DNA of 64,000 nucleotides from the NCBI RefSeq assembly GCF_020991275.1, contig NZ_JAJLQY010000006.1, positions 415,187 to 479,186 on the forward strand, in the 5' to 3' direction. The translations under genes and the position numbers were made by a program. Under the pieces are notes generated by a model. The model saw only the letters and a list, made by a program, of their open reading frames with translations. It ran no database searches and was not told the DNA's origin. Positions 48,721-57,723 of this stretch are shown here, piece after piece. This DNA is from Actinocorallia sp. API 0066. GTDB taxonomy: Bacteria; Actinomycetota; Actinomycetes; Streptosporangiales; Streptosporangiaceae. Each line of letters starts with the position of its first letter. Position 1 is the first letter of the stretch.

Positions 48721-50877
48721 CTACTTGATGTGCACCCACTGGGCGGTGGACGGCTTGCCGGACTTCGTCTGGACGAAGAGCATGTACCAGCCCGGCGGGA
48801 CGACGCTCTTACGCGTGTCGATCGTGAGCCGGTACTTGCCTCCGCCGAGCGCCTTCACCGGCACGTTGATCGAGCGCTGGTTCGGGTCGGAGGAGTGGGT
48901 GACGGCGATCGGCCGGATCAGCGACGCCTTGGTGACCGCCGGGCCGCTGACGGTGACCGTCGGACGGGACCCGGTGGTCAGCCCCTTCGTGTACTTGGTG
49001 ATCTTCGGGGCGTCCCCGCCCTTGTACAGGTAGGGCGGGTGGAAGATCGAGATCCGCGTGTCGAAGGAGTTGTCCAGCGGGTTGCTACCGACCGCGAGGA
49101 TGCGCCCGTCCGGGAGCAGCACGGCCGAGCTGTGGTAGCTGCGGCTCACCGGGTCCGGCGCGACCGGACGCCACTTCATCTTCGACACCGACGGCACCGG
49201 GTCGAGGATGGACGTGCCGTGCACGTGGTCGGAGCGGTTGCCCTCCGAGCCGCCGGTCTCCAGCAGCTTGCCGTCGGGCAGCAGGACCGCCGACACGTAC
49301 GTCTTGCCCTGGGCGCCGGTCTGGCGGCGCGCGGGCGCGTCGGTGCCGTTGCCGTAGTGGATGACGCCGTGCGGCAGGTTCGGGCCCGCCACAAAGCGTG
49401 GGTTCGCCGCGTTCAGGTTGATCACGTCGGTGAGCCGGATCGACGGCTCGGGCGTCGCGAAGTTCTTGCCGCCGATCACCATGACCCGCTGCGCCTGCGC
49501 CGGGTGCAGCAGCACCGACGCGGCCTGGTCGCGCGCCTCGGGACGGCGCAGGTTGCCGTTGTTCGGCAGCGCGCCCCACTGGCCGGTGGTCGGGTTGAGG
49601 AAGCCGGGGCCGAGGAGCGTGCCGTCGCCGTTCACCGGGTGCGAGAACACCGAGACGCCGCTGTAGAACAGCGCGGCGGCCTTGGTGGTGAGGTGCAGCG
49701 ACGGGTAGGTCGCCCAGTTGATCCCGGTCTGCGCGACCTGGTCGGCGGGCAGCCAGCGCTTGCGGCTCGCCGAGTACAGCTCGCTGACCAGGGACACCTT
49801 GTTGCCGCCGGTATCGCCGTTGGCGCGTTCGAAGGCGTAGCCGCCGACGGAGTACACGTCGCCGTTCGGCAGGATCGTGGCGGACGGGTACCAGTGGCCG
49901 TCGACCATGTCGTTGACCTTGGTGTACCGGTTGGTCCGCGGGTCGAAGACGTAGGACTGCTTCGAGCCCTTCCAGCCCGCCGTCTCGTTGCCGACCGCGT
50001 CGTACTCGGCGTACTCCTCGGTGCCGCTCAGCACGAGCACCCTGCCGTCGGCCAGTTGGACGTGGCCCGCGCAGAACATGTCGTAGGGGGTCGGCACGTT
50101 GGTGAACCTGTTCGTCTTCGGGTCGTAGACCTTGGTGACGAACGTGCCCGCGTTGAAGCTGCCGGGGTCGTTGCCGGAGCCGGCGATGAGCAGCACCTTG
50201 CCGTTGTGCAGCAGGACGCTGTGGATCGCCTTCACCCCGCCGTTGCCGAAGTCCTCGACGGTCCAGTGCCCCCTGGTGCACTCGGAGCCGACGCACTTGG
50301 CGGTGCCCTTGGCGGGCGCGATCCGGTAGTTGTCGGTGGTGAGCGTGCCGGTGCCGTACAGGCCCTGCCCGAACCGGATCGCCCTGGTCCCGGCCGGGAC
50401 GGGCGGTGTCCGGCCGACCGACAGCCGGTACTTGGCCGAGGCGGGCAGGTAGGGGAAGGTGTGCCACTTCACCCACTTGCCGTTCTTCTGCTGCCGGAAC
50501 ACCGTCAGCGCCGTCTTGCCCGAGGTGGACTTGTAGGCGAGCTGCAGGTCGTACTTCTTGCCCGGGTCGACCTTGACGGCGCAGCCCGGCTTCTGCAGGA
50601 GGGCCTTGAAGCCGCCGGTGCGGCGGGTGACGCTGACCCGCACGGCCTTGGAACCGCGCTGGCCGTCCTTCACCGAACGGAACGTGCCCGTGTTGTTGCC
50701 GGTGGAGTACTTGGCCCAGCAGTCGGGCAGCGCGCCGCCCGCCTTCTCCAGGCCGGGGTTCTGCACCTTGGGCGTGGGCGCCGCGTTGGCCGCGGGCACC
50801 GCGCCGCTGAACAGCGCGGTGGCTCCGACGGCGGAGGCGAACAGGACCGCGGACGCTCGGGGGCGTTGGTACCGCAT
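48721..50877 (-). CDS. Radical copper oxidase 3
   Basis: 718 aa from ATG 50877 with GGAG 8 nt upstream. Signal peptide ends near NAAP. Motifs MFCAGH, GHWYPSAT, RSYHSS and VTHSSDPNQRSI keep all copper and radical ligands. The loop GVIHYGNGTDAPARRQ links it to copy 2. 122 nt separate it from copy 2 and 108 nt from copy 4; none of these gaps holds a clear terminator, so the four may be one transcript. Confidence 0.9.
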   Translation of the reverse strand: MRYQRPRASAVLFASAVGATALFSGAVPAANAAPTPKVQNPGLEKAGGALPDCWAKYSTGNNTGTFRSVKDGQRGSKAVRVSVTRRTGGFKALLQKPGCAVKVDPGKKYDLQLAYKSTSGKTALTVFRQQKNGKWVKWHTFPYLPASAKYRLSVGRTPPVPAGTRAIRFGQGLYGTGTLTTDNYRIAPAKGTAKCVGSECTRGHWTVEDFGNGGVKAIHSVLLHNGKVLLIAGSGNDPGSFNAGTFVTKVYDPKTNRFTNVPTPYDMFCAGHVQLADGRVLVLSGTEEYAEYDAVGNETAGWKGSKQSYVFDPRTNRYTKVNDMVDGHWYPSATILPNGDVYSVGGYAFERANGDTGGNKVSLVSELYSASRKRWLPADQVAQTGINWATYPSLHLTTKAAALFYSGVSVFSHPVNGDGTLLGPGFLNPTTGQWGALPNNGNLRRPEARDQAASVLLHPAQAQRVMVIGGKNFATPEPSIRLTDVINLNAANPRFVAGPNLPHGVIHYGNGTDAPARRQTGAQGKTYVSAVLLPDGKLLETGGSEGNRSDHVHGTSILDPVPSVSKMKWRPVAPDPVSRSYHSSAVLLPDGRILAVGSNPLDNSFDTRISIFHPPYLYKGGDAPKITKYTKGLTTGSRPTVTVSGPAVTKASLIRPIAVTHSSDPNQRSINVPVKALGGGKYRLTIDTRKSVVPPGWYMLFVQTKSGKPSTAQWVHIK

Positions 50878-50985
50878 GAGGGGAACTCCAGAATTCTGTT
50901 GCACGGGAGGCGCCGCGGCGCCTCCCGCTGTGTGCGGAGCGGGCCGGCGGCGGGGGCCGCCGGCACGCGCACGGGAGAGTCTGTG

Positions 50986-53133
50986 TCAGCTGATGTGCAC
51001 CCACCGGGCGACCGAGGGCTGGCCGCCCTTGGTCCGGACGACGAGCATGTACCAGCCGGGCGGTGTGATGTTCGCGCGCTTGTCCATGGTGAGCCGGTAC
51101 CGGTTGCCGCCGAGCGACTTGACCGGCAGGTTCACCAGGCGCTGGTTCGGGTCGGAGGAGTGGGTGACGGCCATCGGCCGGATCAGGTACGCCTTGGTGA
51201 TCTTCGTGTTGGTCTTGACGACCGGCTTGGCCCCGCGCTTCCAGCCCTTCGGCGCGGTGGTGATCTTCGGCCGGGCGCCCTTGTACATGTAGGGCGGGCT
51301 GTAGATCGAGATGCGGGTGTCGAAGAAGCTGTCGCCGTCGGCGCCCGGGTAGTCGGGGTTGCTGCCGACGGCGAGCACCCTGCCGTCCGGGAGCAGGACC
51401 GCGGTGTTGTGGTACGTGCGCGCCACCGGGTCGGCGGCGACGGGCGTCCACTTCATGTTCTTGGCCTGCTTGGTCGGGTCCAGGATGGACGCCTCGTGCA
51501 CGTGCTCGGAGCGGGTGTACTGCGACCCGCCGGTCTCGAAGACCTTGCCGTCGGCGAGGATGACGGCCGACACGTAGGTCTTGCCCGCGCCGCCGCCCTG
51601 CGGCGTCACCTGGTCGCCGATCGCGACCCTGCCGTAGGGCAGGTTCGGGCCCGCCACAAAGCGCGGGTTGGCGGCCTTGAGGTTGATGACGTCGGTGTAG
51701 CGGATCGCCTTGGCGTTGGCGTCGGCGAAGTTCTTGCCGCCGATGATCATGACCTTCTGGTCCTGCGCGGGCGGCAGCAGCAGCGCCGCCGACATGTCAC
51801 GCGAGGCGGGCGCGCGCAGGTTGCCGTTGTTCGGCAGCGCGCCCCAGGCGCCGGTGGTCGGGTTGAGGAAGCCGGGGCCGCGCAGCGAGCCGTCCGCGTT
51901 GATCGGGTGGCTGAAGACGCTGGAGCCGTTGTAGAACAGGCGGCCGTCCTCGGTGAGGATCAGCGACGGGTAGGTCGCCCAGTTGATGCCGGGCTGCGCG
52001 ACCTCGTCCTGGTTCAGCCAGCGCTTCTGCGCCAGCGAGTACCGCTCGGCCACCAGCGACACGAGGTTCGCGGCGTTCTCGGCGCGCTGCGCGGCGTACC
52101 CGCCGACGGAGTAGACGTCGCCGTTGCCGAGGATGGTGGCCGACGGGTACCAGTGCCCGTCGACCATGTCGTTGACCTTCTGGTACCGGTTGGTCCTCGG
52201 GTTGAAGATGTAGGACTTCTTCGACCCGATCCAGCCAGCCGTCTCGTTGCCGACCTCGTCGTACTGGGCGTACTCCTCGGTGCCGCTCATCACCAGGACG
52301 CGGCCGTCGGGCAGTTGGACGTGGCCCGCGCAGAACATGTCGTAGGGGGTCGGCACGTTGGTGAACTTGTTGGTCTTGGGGTCGTAGACCTTGGTGACGA
52401 ACTCGCCACGGCCGAACCGCCCGGCGCCGTTGCCGGACCCGGCGATCATGAGGACCTTGCCGTTGTGCAGCAGCACGCTGTGGATGGCCCGCACCCCGGT
52501 GTTCCCCGCGAACGACCGCACCACCCACTTGCCGCGCTTGCACTCGGGGCCCTTGCACCGCAGCTCGCCCGAGGCCGCCGCGACCCGGTAGTTGTCGGTG
52601 ACGAGCGTGCCGGGCTCCGACAGCGCCAGGCCCCACCGGATCTCGCTGGTGCCGGCGGGGACGACGGGCGTGCGCACCGTCGCGGACCGGAACGCCTTGG
52701 CGGCCGAGAGCGGCGGCAGCGTCTCCCAGCGCACCCACTTGCCGCCCGCGTTCTTGCGGAACAGCACGATCTCCGGGGAGTCGGAGGTGGACCGGTAGCG
52801 CACCTCAAGGTCGTACTGGCGGCCGGGCCTCACCTTGATCGCGCACTTGGCGTCCTGGATCAGCGCCTTGTAGCCGCTGGTCCGCGCGGTGATCTCGACC
52901 TCGGTGGCCACCTTGCCGCTGGCGCCCTTGACCACCCGGAACGCACCCGTGTTCCGGCCGGTCGAGTACTCCTGCCAACACTCGGGCACGCCTTCCGCGA
53001 GGCGCTCCAGGCCGGCGTTCTGGATCGACGGCGTGGGCGCCGCGACGGCCTGCCCGCTCAGGCCCGGGACGACCGCCGCCGCGCCGACGGCGGAGGCGAA
53101 CAGGACCGAGCGGGTCCTACGGTGGAACCTCAT
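50986..53133 (-). CDS. Radical copper oxidase 4
   Basis: 715 aa from ATG 53133 (MRFHRRTRS), chosen by alignment with the other copies; TTG 53142 adds three residues. It is the most divergent in the N-terminal beta sandwich (RSTSDSPEIVLFRKNAGGKW against STSGKTALTVFRQKKNGKW). Motifs MFCAGH, GHWYPSAT, RTYHNT and VTHSSDPNQRLV are intact. The loop RVAIGDQVTPQGGGAGK is like copy 1. It is the promoter-proximal oxidase, 26 nt after the Excalibur-type gene. Confidence 0.9.
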   Translation of the reverse strand: MRFHRRTRSVLFASAVGAAAVVPGLSGQAVAAPTPSIQNAGLERLAEGVPECWQEYSTGRNTGAFRVVKGASGKVATEVEITARTSGYKALIQDAKCAIKVRPGRQYDLEVRYRSTSDSPEIVLFRKNAGGKWVRWETLPPLSAAKAFRSATVRTPVVPAGTSEIRWGLALSEPGTLVTDNYRVAAASGELRCKGPECKRGKWVVRSFAGNTGVRAIHSVLLHNGKVLMIAGSGNGAGRFGRGEFVTKVYDPKTNKFTNVPTPYDMFCAGHVQLPDGRVLVMSGTEEYAQYDEVGNETAGWIGSKKSYIFNPRTNRYQKVNDMVDGHWYPSATILGNGDVYSVGGYAAQRAENAANLVSLVAERYSLAQKRWLNQDEVAQPGINWATYPSLILTEDGRLFYNGSSVFSHPINADGSLRGPGFLNPTTGAWGALPNNGNLRAPASRDMSAALLLPPAQDQKVMIIGGKNFADANAKAIRYTDVINLKAANPRFVAGPNLPYGRVAIGDQVTPQGGGAGKTYVSAVILADGKVFETGGSQYTRSEHVHEASILDPTKQAKNMKWTPVAADPVARTYHNTAVLLPDGRVLAVGSNPDYPGADGDSFFDTRISIYSPPYMYKGARPKITTAPKGWKRGAKPVVKTNTKITKAYLIRPMAVTHSSDPNQRLVNLPVKSLGGNRYRLTMDKRANITPPGWYMLVVRTKGGQPSVARWVHIS

Positions 53134-53159
53134 CTTTGCCAAACCCCCAGGGCCACAGG

Positions 53160-53633
53160 TCAGTTGTCGCAGGCGATCTTGTTCTTGTCCGGGTCGAGCC
53201 CGTGCCGGTCCCGGCCGGGGACCTCAAGCCGGGTGAAGCCCCGCACCTTCAGGTACTCGCACTTCTGCGCCTGGGTCTTCACCTCTCTCGGGAACTCCCA
53301 CGGGACGCAGATGGTCGCGCCGTACGCGTGGTCGCACCCGTCGACGTTCTCGGGGACGGGGACCGGTGTCTCCTTGGCCTTGGCGATGGCCACGGGGTCG
53401 GGCGGCGTCATCGTGACCTCCGGCGCCACCGGTTCCGGCGAGGCGGTCTCCGGTTCGCCGGGGACGACCTCGGTGGGCACGTCCTCGGCGAGCGCGGTCG
53501 GCGCGGCCGCCTTCTTCGGCTCCTCCTTGTCCCCTCCGTCGCCGCCGCGCAGCGCCAGGAAGACACCGCCGACAACGAGGGCCACCACCACCACTCCGGC
53601 GGCGGCGAGGGAAATGATCTTATTGCGTCGCAC
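53160..53633 (-). CDS. Membrane-anchored Excalibur-like protein
   Basis: 157 aa. Cytoplasmic tip MRRNK, one membrane helix (IISLAAAGVVVVALVVGGVFLAL), a Pro/Glu/Ala-rich stalk of about 60 aa, and a C-terminal domain with four Cys (DGCDHAYGATIC, QKCEYL, KNKIACDN). GRDRHGLDPDKNKIACD resembles the Excalibur/EF-hand-like Ca-binding tail DxDxDG-xAC. It may hold calcium near the wall. It heads the copper-oxidase run, so it may organise or sense that system; that role is a guess. Confidence 0.65.
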   Translation of the reverse strand: MRRNKIISLAAAGVVVVALVVGGVFLALRGGDGGDKEEPKKAAAPTALAEDVPTEVVPGEPETASPEPVAPEVTMTPPDPVAIAKAKETPVPVPENVDGCDHAYGATICVPWEFPREVKTQAQKCEYLKVRGFTRLEVPGRDRHGLDPDKNKIACDN

Positions 53634-54104
53634 TACGAATCACCCGACAAAGACACAGGGGCGACGGGCCGGCGGCCCGCCTCCTCGACGAACTGCTCGA
53701 TCCCGCCCGAGGGCGGCTGGCCGGAGGGGGCGCGGCTGCGGAGTCGAGGGGGTGCCGCGGCGTCTGTGCGAAATGTCGTGGTTCGTGGGAACCGCAACGC
53801 CGGTCACCTCCTCTCATGTCTGGGGCGAGTCGTCTCCCCTGCCGCTTCCGCCTCCCGGGTCGCCCGGGAAACAGAAATCGCCTCCACGGCTTGGATGCGC
53901 CGGGAAGGCGATTAGTTGTCGGGCGAGACCACTTTTTTCGACTGCACACCCATGTGGCGATCGTCACCCCGTACGGCCGTCCGGTCCATCAGTTCACTTT
54001 GTGACCGGTTTTTCGATGCAGCGGATGCTACCAGCAGCCTCGGCCACAACCCCGTGCCGTGTCCGGAATGAAACAGTCGATGGATTCAGCGAAAAAAGTC
54101 GGTG
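53634..54104. other. 471-bp gap with structured leader, no gene called
   Basis: Between manA and the Excalibur/oxidase run. On the minus-strand transcript three hairpins follow one another: AATCGCCT/AGGCGATT (53876-53883 with 53906-53913), TCCCGGG-TCG-CCCGGGA (53853-53869) and GGGGCGA/TCTCCCC near 53822-53839. AGAGGAGGTGACC near 53809 opens a 54-codon frame with no family, not called. GC drops near 53930-54090, likely a promoter. Confidence 0.5.
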
Positions 54105-55235
54105 TCAGCCGGGCACCCCCGCCCGGAAGGCGAGGCCGTCGCCGGAGACCGTCATCGGGCCGCCGCGGTGCGGCACGAACAGCGCCTCGCCCCGCACCAG
54201 CCGCTCGTGCCCGCCGCCCCGCTCGACCCGCAACTCGCCCTCCAGGCACAGCAGCGCGCCGGGTCCCGGGTCGGCGACGCGCACCGGGGCCCCCTCCGCC
54301 GGCCGCAGCCGGGTCAGCTGGAACTGCGCGCACGGCACCGGGAACAGGTCCTCGCCGTTCGGCTGCCGGACCGCCGGGACGAGCTCGGGCGCGGACGGCG
54401 CGAAGTCGGTGACGGCCAGCAGCTCCGGCAGGTCCACGTGCTTGGGGGTGAGCCCGCCGCGCAGCACGTTGTCCGAGCTCGCCATGATCTCCACGGCCGT
54501 CCCGTGCAGGTAGGCGTGGATGGTGCGCGGCCTGGCGAACAGTGCCTGGCCCGGCTCCAGCGTCACATGGTGGAGCAGCAGCGCGACGGCGACACCCGGA
54601 TCGCCGGGGTGCGCGGCCGCGAGCCCGGCCACCCAGCCGCCCGCCTGGGCCGCCTCGGCGACCAGCGCCGCCCTGTCGTCGTGCGGCCAGCCGGTGAGCA
54701 GCACGACGGCGGCGCGGGCGCCCTCGCCGTCCAGCACGTCGGCGACCCTGCCGAGCCGGGCCCCGCCCAGCGCGCGTAGCTGCGCCGCGGCCTCGGCGGG
54801 CGGCCGGAACCCGCACAGCGCCTCGAACCGCGTCACCGCGTACAGCAGCTCGGGTTTCGGCCAGTCGTCGTGGTAGCAGCGCTTGGGGTCGCCGACGGGC
54901 GGCCCGCCCTGCTCCTCGCGCAGGTACCCGGCGGCCGCCTGCGCGGCGTCCGGGTGCACCTGGATGGACAGCGCCGACTCCACGGCCAGCACCTTCAGCA
55001 GGAACGGGAGCCTGTCGGCGCCGGGCCCGAGCATCGGCTCCGGCGCGCGCGCGATGTGGTCGAGCAGCGAACCCGCCCCGGCGATCCGCGACGGGTCACC
55101 GGGGTGGGCGCCGATCCACAGCTCCGCCTCCGGGCCACGGCTCGGCCCGCCCCGGCCGAGCAGCTCGGCCAGGACGGTCCGGGAACCCCAGTCATAGGCG
55201 CGGATGGGGTTGTCCAGGCGGAGCAGCTCGGTCAT
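54105..55235 (-). CDS. manA: Mannose-6-phosphate isomerase, class I
   Basis: 376 aa. It interconverts fructose-6-phosphate and mannose-6-phosphate, feeding GDP-mannose. Start block LDNPIRAYDWGSRTVLAELLG; zinc ligands in LSIQVHPDAAQAA and the KPELLYAVTRFEALCGFRP segment; RTIHAYLHGTAVEIMASSDNVLRGGLTPKHVD (in two parts) is the family signature. Cytosolic. It ends the synthase-side run of the cslA locus, 22 nt after a GH26-like gene, a clue that mannose goes into the polymer. Confidence 0.95.
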   Translation of the reverse strand: MTELLRLDNPIRAYDWGSRTVLAELLGRGGPSRGPEAELWIGAHPGDPSRIAGAGSLLDHIARAPEPMLGPGADRLPFLLKVLAVESALSIQVHPDAAQAAAGYLREEQGGPPVGDPKRCYHDDWPKPELLYAVTRFEALCGFRPPAEAAAQLRALGGARLGRVADVLDGEGARAAVVLLTGWPHDDRAALVAEAAQAGGWVAGLAAAHPGDPGVAVALLLHHVTLEPGQALFARPRTIHAYLHGTAVEIMASSDNVLRGGLTPKHVDLPELLAVTDFAPSAPELVPAVRQPNGEDLFPVPCAQFQLTRLRPAEGAPVRVADPGPGALLCLEGELRVERGGGHERLVRGEALFVPHRGGPMTVSGDGLAFRAGVPG

Positions 55236-55257
55236 CGTTCCGTTCCCGTTTCGGACG

Positions 55258-56256
55258 TCAGGGACGGCCGAAAGGGTACTTGGTCGTGTAGGAGCGGAAC
55301 GTCTTCAGCGCCGACTTGTTTACCTCAAGACGGTAGTCCGCACCCTCTGTTTTCCTCTTGTCCATGTTGAACCAGATGATTCCGATGATGTCCTTACGCT
55401 GCGCTACCTTGGCCATCAGCTCCGCGATCTTCTTGTCGCGGCCCGGACCCGTCTGGACGCCGGTCTCGGCGAGCAGGATCGGCTTCTTCGAGAACGTCTT
55501 GATCTTCTTGATCGTCGGCTCGAAGATGTACGCGAACGTCGAGGACTTCTGCTTCTTGCGGTAGTACCCGATGACGCCGATCCAGTCGACGTACTTGTGG
55601 CCCGGGTAGTACTGCTTCAGGCCGACCTTCGGCATCGGGTAGATGACGTTCGGCGTCCACAGCCACTTGACGTTCTTCGCGCCCTGCTTGTTGAAGATGT
55701 CGACGATGTGCCGCCACGCCTTCACGAAGGTCTTCGGCTTGGTGTTCTTGGTGCCCCAGTCGTACCAGAAGCCGTTCATCTCGTGCGCGAAGCTGATCGA
55801 GACCGGCTTCTTGAACGCCTTCACCGCGTTGGCGTACTGGACGAGGTAGTCGTCGGTGCCGCCCGCCGCGATCGTCTCGATGAGGCCGACGCCGTGCGGC
55901 TCCCACTCGATCTGCGGCATCGCGCCGACGCTGACCGCCTGCTTGGCCCACGCCGTCGGGAAGGGCGCGTACCACGCCTGGAACTGCTTGACGATGTTCG
56001 GGGAACGGCCGACCCGCTGCTTCCACAGCTTGGCCTGGGCGGCGGGCTTGTTGATGTACTTGCCCTCCATGTAGATGCCCAGGTACTCGCGCTTGGGCGC
56101 CGCCCGGTCCGCACCCGCGCCGCCCGCCTGGCCGGAGTCGTCGGCGGTGACCGGCGTCGACGTCGCCGCGTGCGGTTCCACCGAGCCGCCCGTGGACGAG
56201 CAGCCGACGACGAGGGCGAGGGGCAGGGCTGCCGCGATCAGGTGTCGGAATTTCAT
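55258..56256 (-). CDS. GH26-like lipoprotein C
   Basis: 332 aa. Lipobox VVGC with Cys19, then a 35-aa linker and one (beta/alpha)8 domain. HEMNGFWYDWG holds acid/base Glu159 with His158, and PILLAETG holds nucleophile Glu264, the clan GH-A pair of GH26 beta-mannanases. WLWTPNVIYP and GYYRKKQ line the cleft. It sits outside the membrane. Three such proteins in one locus suggest trimming of the polymer. Activity on mannan, mixed-linkage glucan or xylan cannot be told apart here. Confidence 0.82.
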   Translation of the reverse strand: MKFRHLIAAALPLALVVGCSSTGGSVEPHAATSTPVTADDSGQAGGAGADRAAPKREYLGIYMEGKYINKPAAQAKLWKQRVGRSPNIVKQFQAWYAPFPTAWAKQAVSVGAMPQIEWEPHGVGLIETIAAGGTDDYLVQYANAVKAFKKPVSISFAHEMNGFWYDWGTKNTKPKTFVKAWRHIVDIFNKQGAKNVKWLWTPNVIYPMPKVGLKQYYPGHKYVDWIGVIGYYRKKQKSSTFAYIFEPTIKKIKTFSKKPILLAETGVQTGPGRDKKIAELMAKVAQRKDIIGIIWFNMDKRKTEGADYRLEVNKSALKTFRSYTTKYPFGRP

Positions 56257-56389
56257 GGGGCCTCCAGGGCCATCCTGGTTGTGGCGGGACGACGAAGAGC
56301 CTAAGGGCTGCGGAGGAGCCTAAGGGCTGACATGGGTTCACGACACGGGGGGCCGGTACGGAGGCCCCGCGATGCCGCGAGAGAACCCG

Positions 56390-57685
56390 CTACTTGAGCT
56401 TGCGGGGGTCGAAACCGTAGGTGTTCTGCTTGATCCAGTACTTGAACGCCTTGGTGGACGCGGCGCTGGAGTCGATCCGGAAGTCCATCTCGGTCGGCTT
56501 GTTGTAGCTGAACCAGAGGAAGCCGATGACGTCCTTGCGCTTGCCCACCGCGGTGAGGAAGTTCTTGATGTCAGCGGGCCGCCACTTGCCCGGCTCCATG
56601 CCCATCTCGGGGATGAAGATCGGCTTCTTGCTGACCTTCTTGAGCTGGTTGAGCGTGGGGACGAACAGGTCGTTCCAGGTGTGGTACCAGTTGTTGCGGT
56701 GGTAGTAGTAGCCCACCACGCCGAGCCAGTCCACGTAGGCGTTGCCGGGGTAGAACTGCTTGAGGCCCACCCGCGGCCGGGCGCCGGTCTGGTTGACCTG
56801 CCACAGCCAGATGGCGTTCGTGGCGCCGACGCTCTTGAAGATGTTGTGCATCCGCTTCCACGCGGCGCGGAACTGCGCGGGAGTGGTCTTCACCTGGCAG
56901 GCGTTGGACTCGGGCTTGGACGTCGGACCGCAGTGGCCCCACGGGTACCAGTCGCCGTTCATCTCGTGGAACGGGCTGAAGACGACGGGCACGTTGGCGG
57001 CCTTGATGCCGGTCGCCAGGGCCCGGATGTACTCGTCCTGCTGGCCCGCCGCGATGGTGGCGACGGTGGCCTCGGCCGGGGTGTGCGCCTCCAGCTCGAA
57101 CTGCGGGTAGGCGCCCGCGTTCCAGATCCGCCGCGCCCACTGCGGGTCGAAGGTGTTGCCCCAGTTGTAGAAGCTCTTGATCATGTTGGGCTTCATGCCG
57201 ACCTTTTTGGCAAGGGCGTTGCGGTCGGCGATCTGGTTGCGCGCCTGGTCGGTGAAGACACCGAAGATGTCGCGGCGCGGGTAGATGTGCTTGTTGACGT
57301 TGACGACGCCCGGCGCGTTGTAGCGCTTGAAGTTCTTCGGCCGGGGGTTGTTCCAGACCTTCTTCTTCTTTTTGGCGGGCTTGCGGGCCGCGTCGTCGCC
57401 GCCCGCCGCGCCCTCGTCGGCCTCGTCGTCGGTGGAGCCCTGCGGCTCGACGGCGGTGGTGGTGCCTCCGGCGCTCGGCCGGACGCGGTCACCGGACGAC
57501 GACGACGGCGACGGGGTGGGGACCTCGGGGGTCTCCTCCTCGTAGATGTCGCGGCCGTCGGCCTCGGTGTCGATGGTGATGGCTGTCTTGTCCTTGGGCG
57601 CAGCGGTCTCCGTTGCGGGCGAGGCGCAACCGGCCGCGAACACCACGGGAAGCGTGAGTGCCAGGAGTGGTCGGATGGACGTCAT
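56390..57685 (-). CDS. GH26-like lipoprotein B
   Basis: 431 aa. Lipobox AAGC with Cys20. Residues 25-115 are a long disordered linker (PTPSPSSSSGDRVRPS, later KPAKKKKKV) that could reach through the wall. The barrel has HEMNGDWYPWG (His240, Glu241) and PIFIPEMG (Glu360). Extra Cys in HCGPTSKPESNACQ may form a disulfide, as also in lipoprotein A. It ends GFDPRKLK, a tail shared with A. Confidence 0.82.
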   Translation of the reverse strand: MTSIRPLLALTLPVVFAAGCASPATETAAPKDKTAITIDTEADGRDIYEEETPEVPTPSPSSSSGDRVRPSAGGTTTAVEPQGSTDDEADEGAAGGDDAARKPAKKKKKVWNNPRPKNFKRYNAPGVVNVNKHIYPRRDIFGVFTDQARNQIADRNALAKKVGMKPNMIKSFYNWGNTFDPQWARRIWNAGAYPQFELEAHTPAEATVATIAAGQQDEYIRALATGIKAANVPVVFSPFHEMNGDWYPWGHCGPTSKPESNACQVKTTPAQFRAAWKRMHNIFKSVGATNAIWLWQVNQTGARPRVGLKQFYPGNAYVDWLGVVGYYYHRNNWYHTWNDLFVPTLNQLKKVSKKPIFIPEMGMEPGKWRPADIKNFLTAVGKRKDVIGFLWFSYNKPTEMDFRIDSSAASTKAFKYWIKQNTYGFDPRKLK

Positions 57686-57723
57686 GACGGATGGTGCTCC
57701 AGGGGGTTGGTGATGGGACGTGC

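Noticed and set aside
53634..53815. A 54-codon GTG frame after AGAGGAGG in the oxidase leader
   Set aside because: The start overlaps the ribosome binding site and the product is Arg/Pro-rich without family; more likely part of a structured leader.
48715..54513. A 1932-codon open frame on the plus strand opposite the copper oxidases
   Set aside because: It is antisense to four genes with complete family motifs. Very high GC removes stop codons from the complementary frame, and the product reads as Arg/Val/Asp/Gly-rich low complexity with no motif. The same holds for long plus frames at 44477-49033 and 8466-11564.
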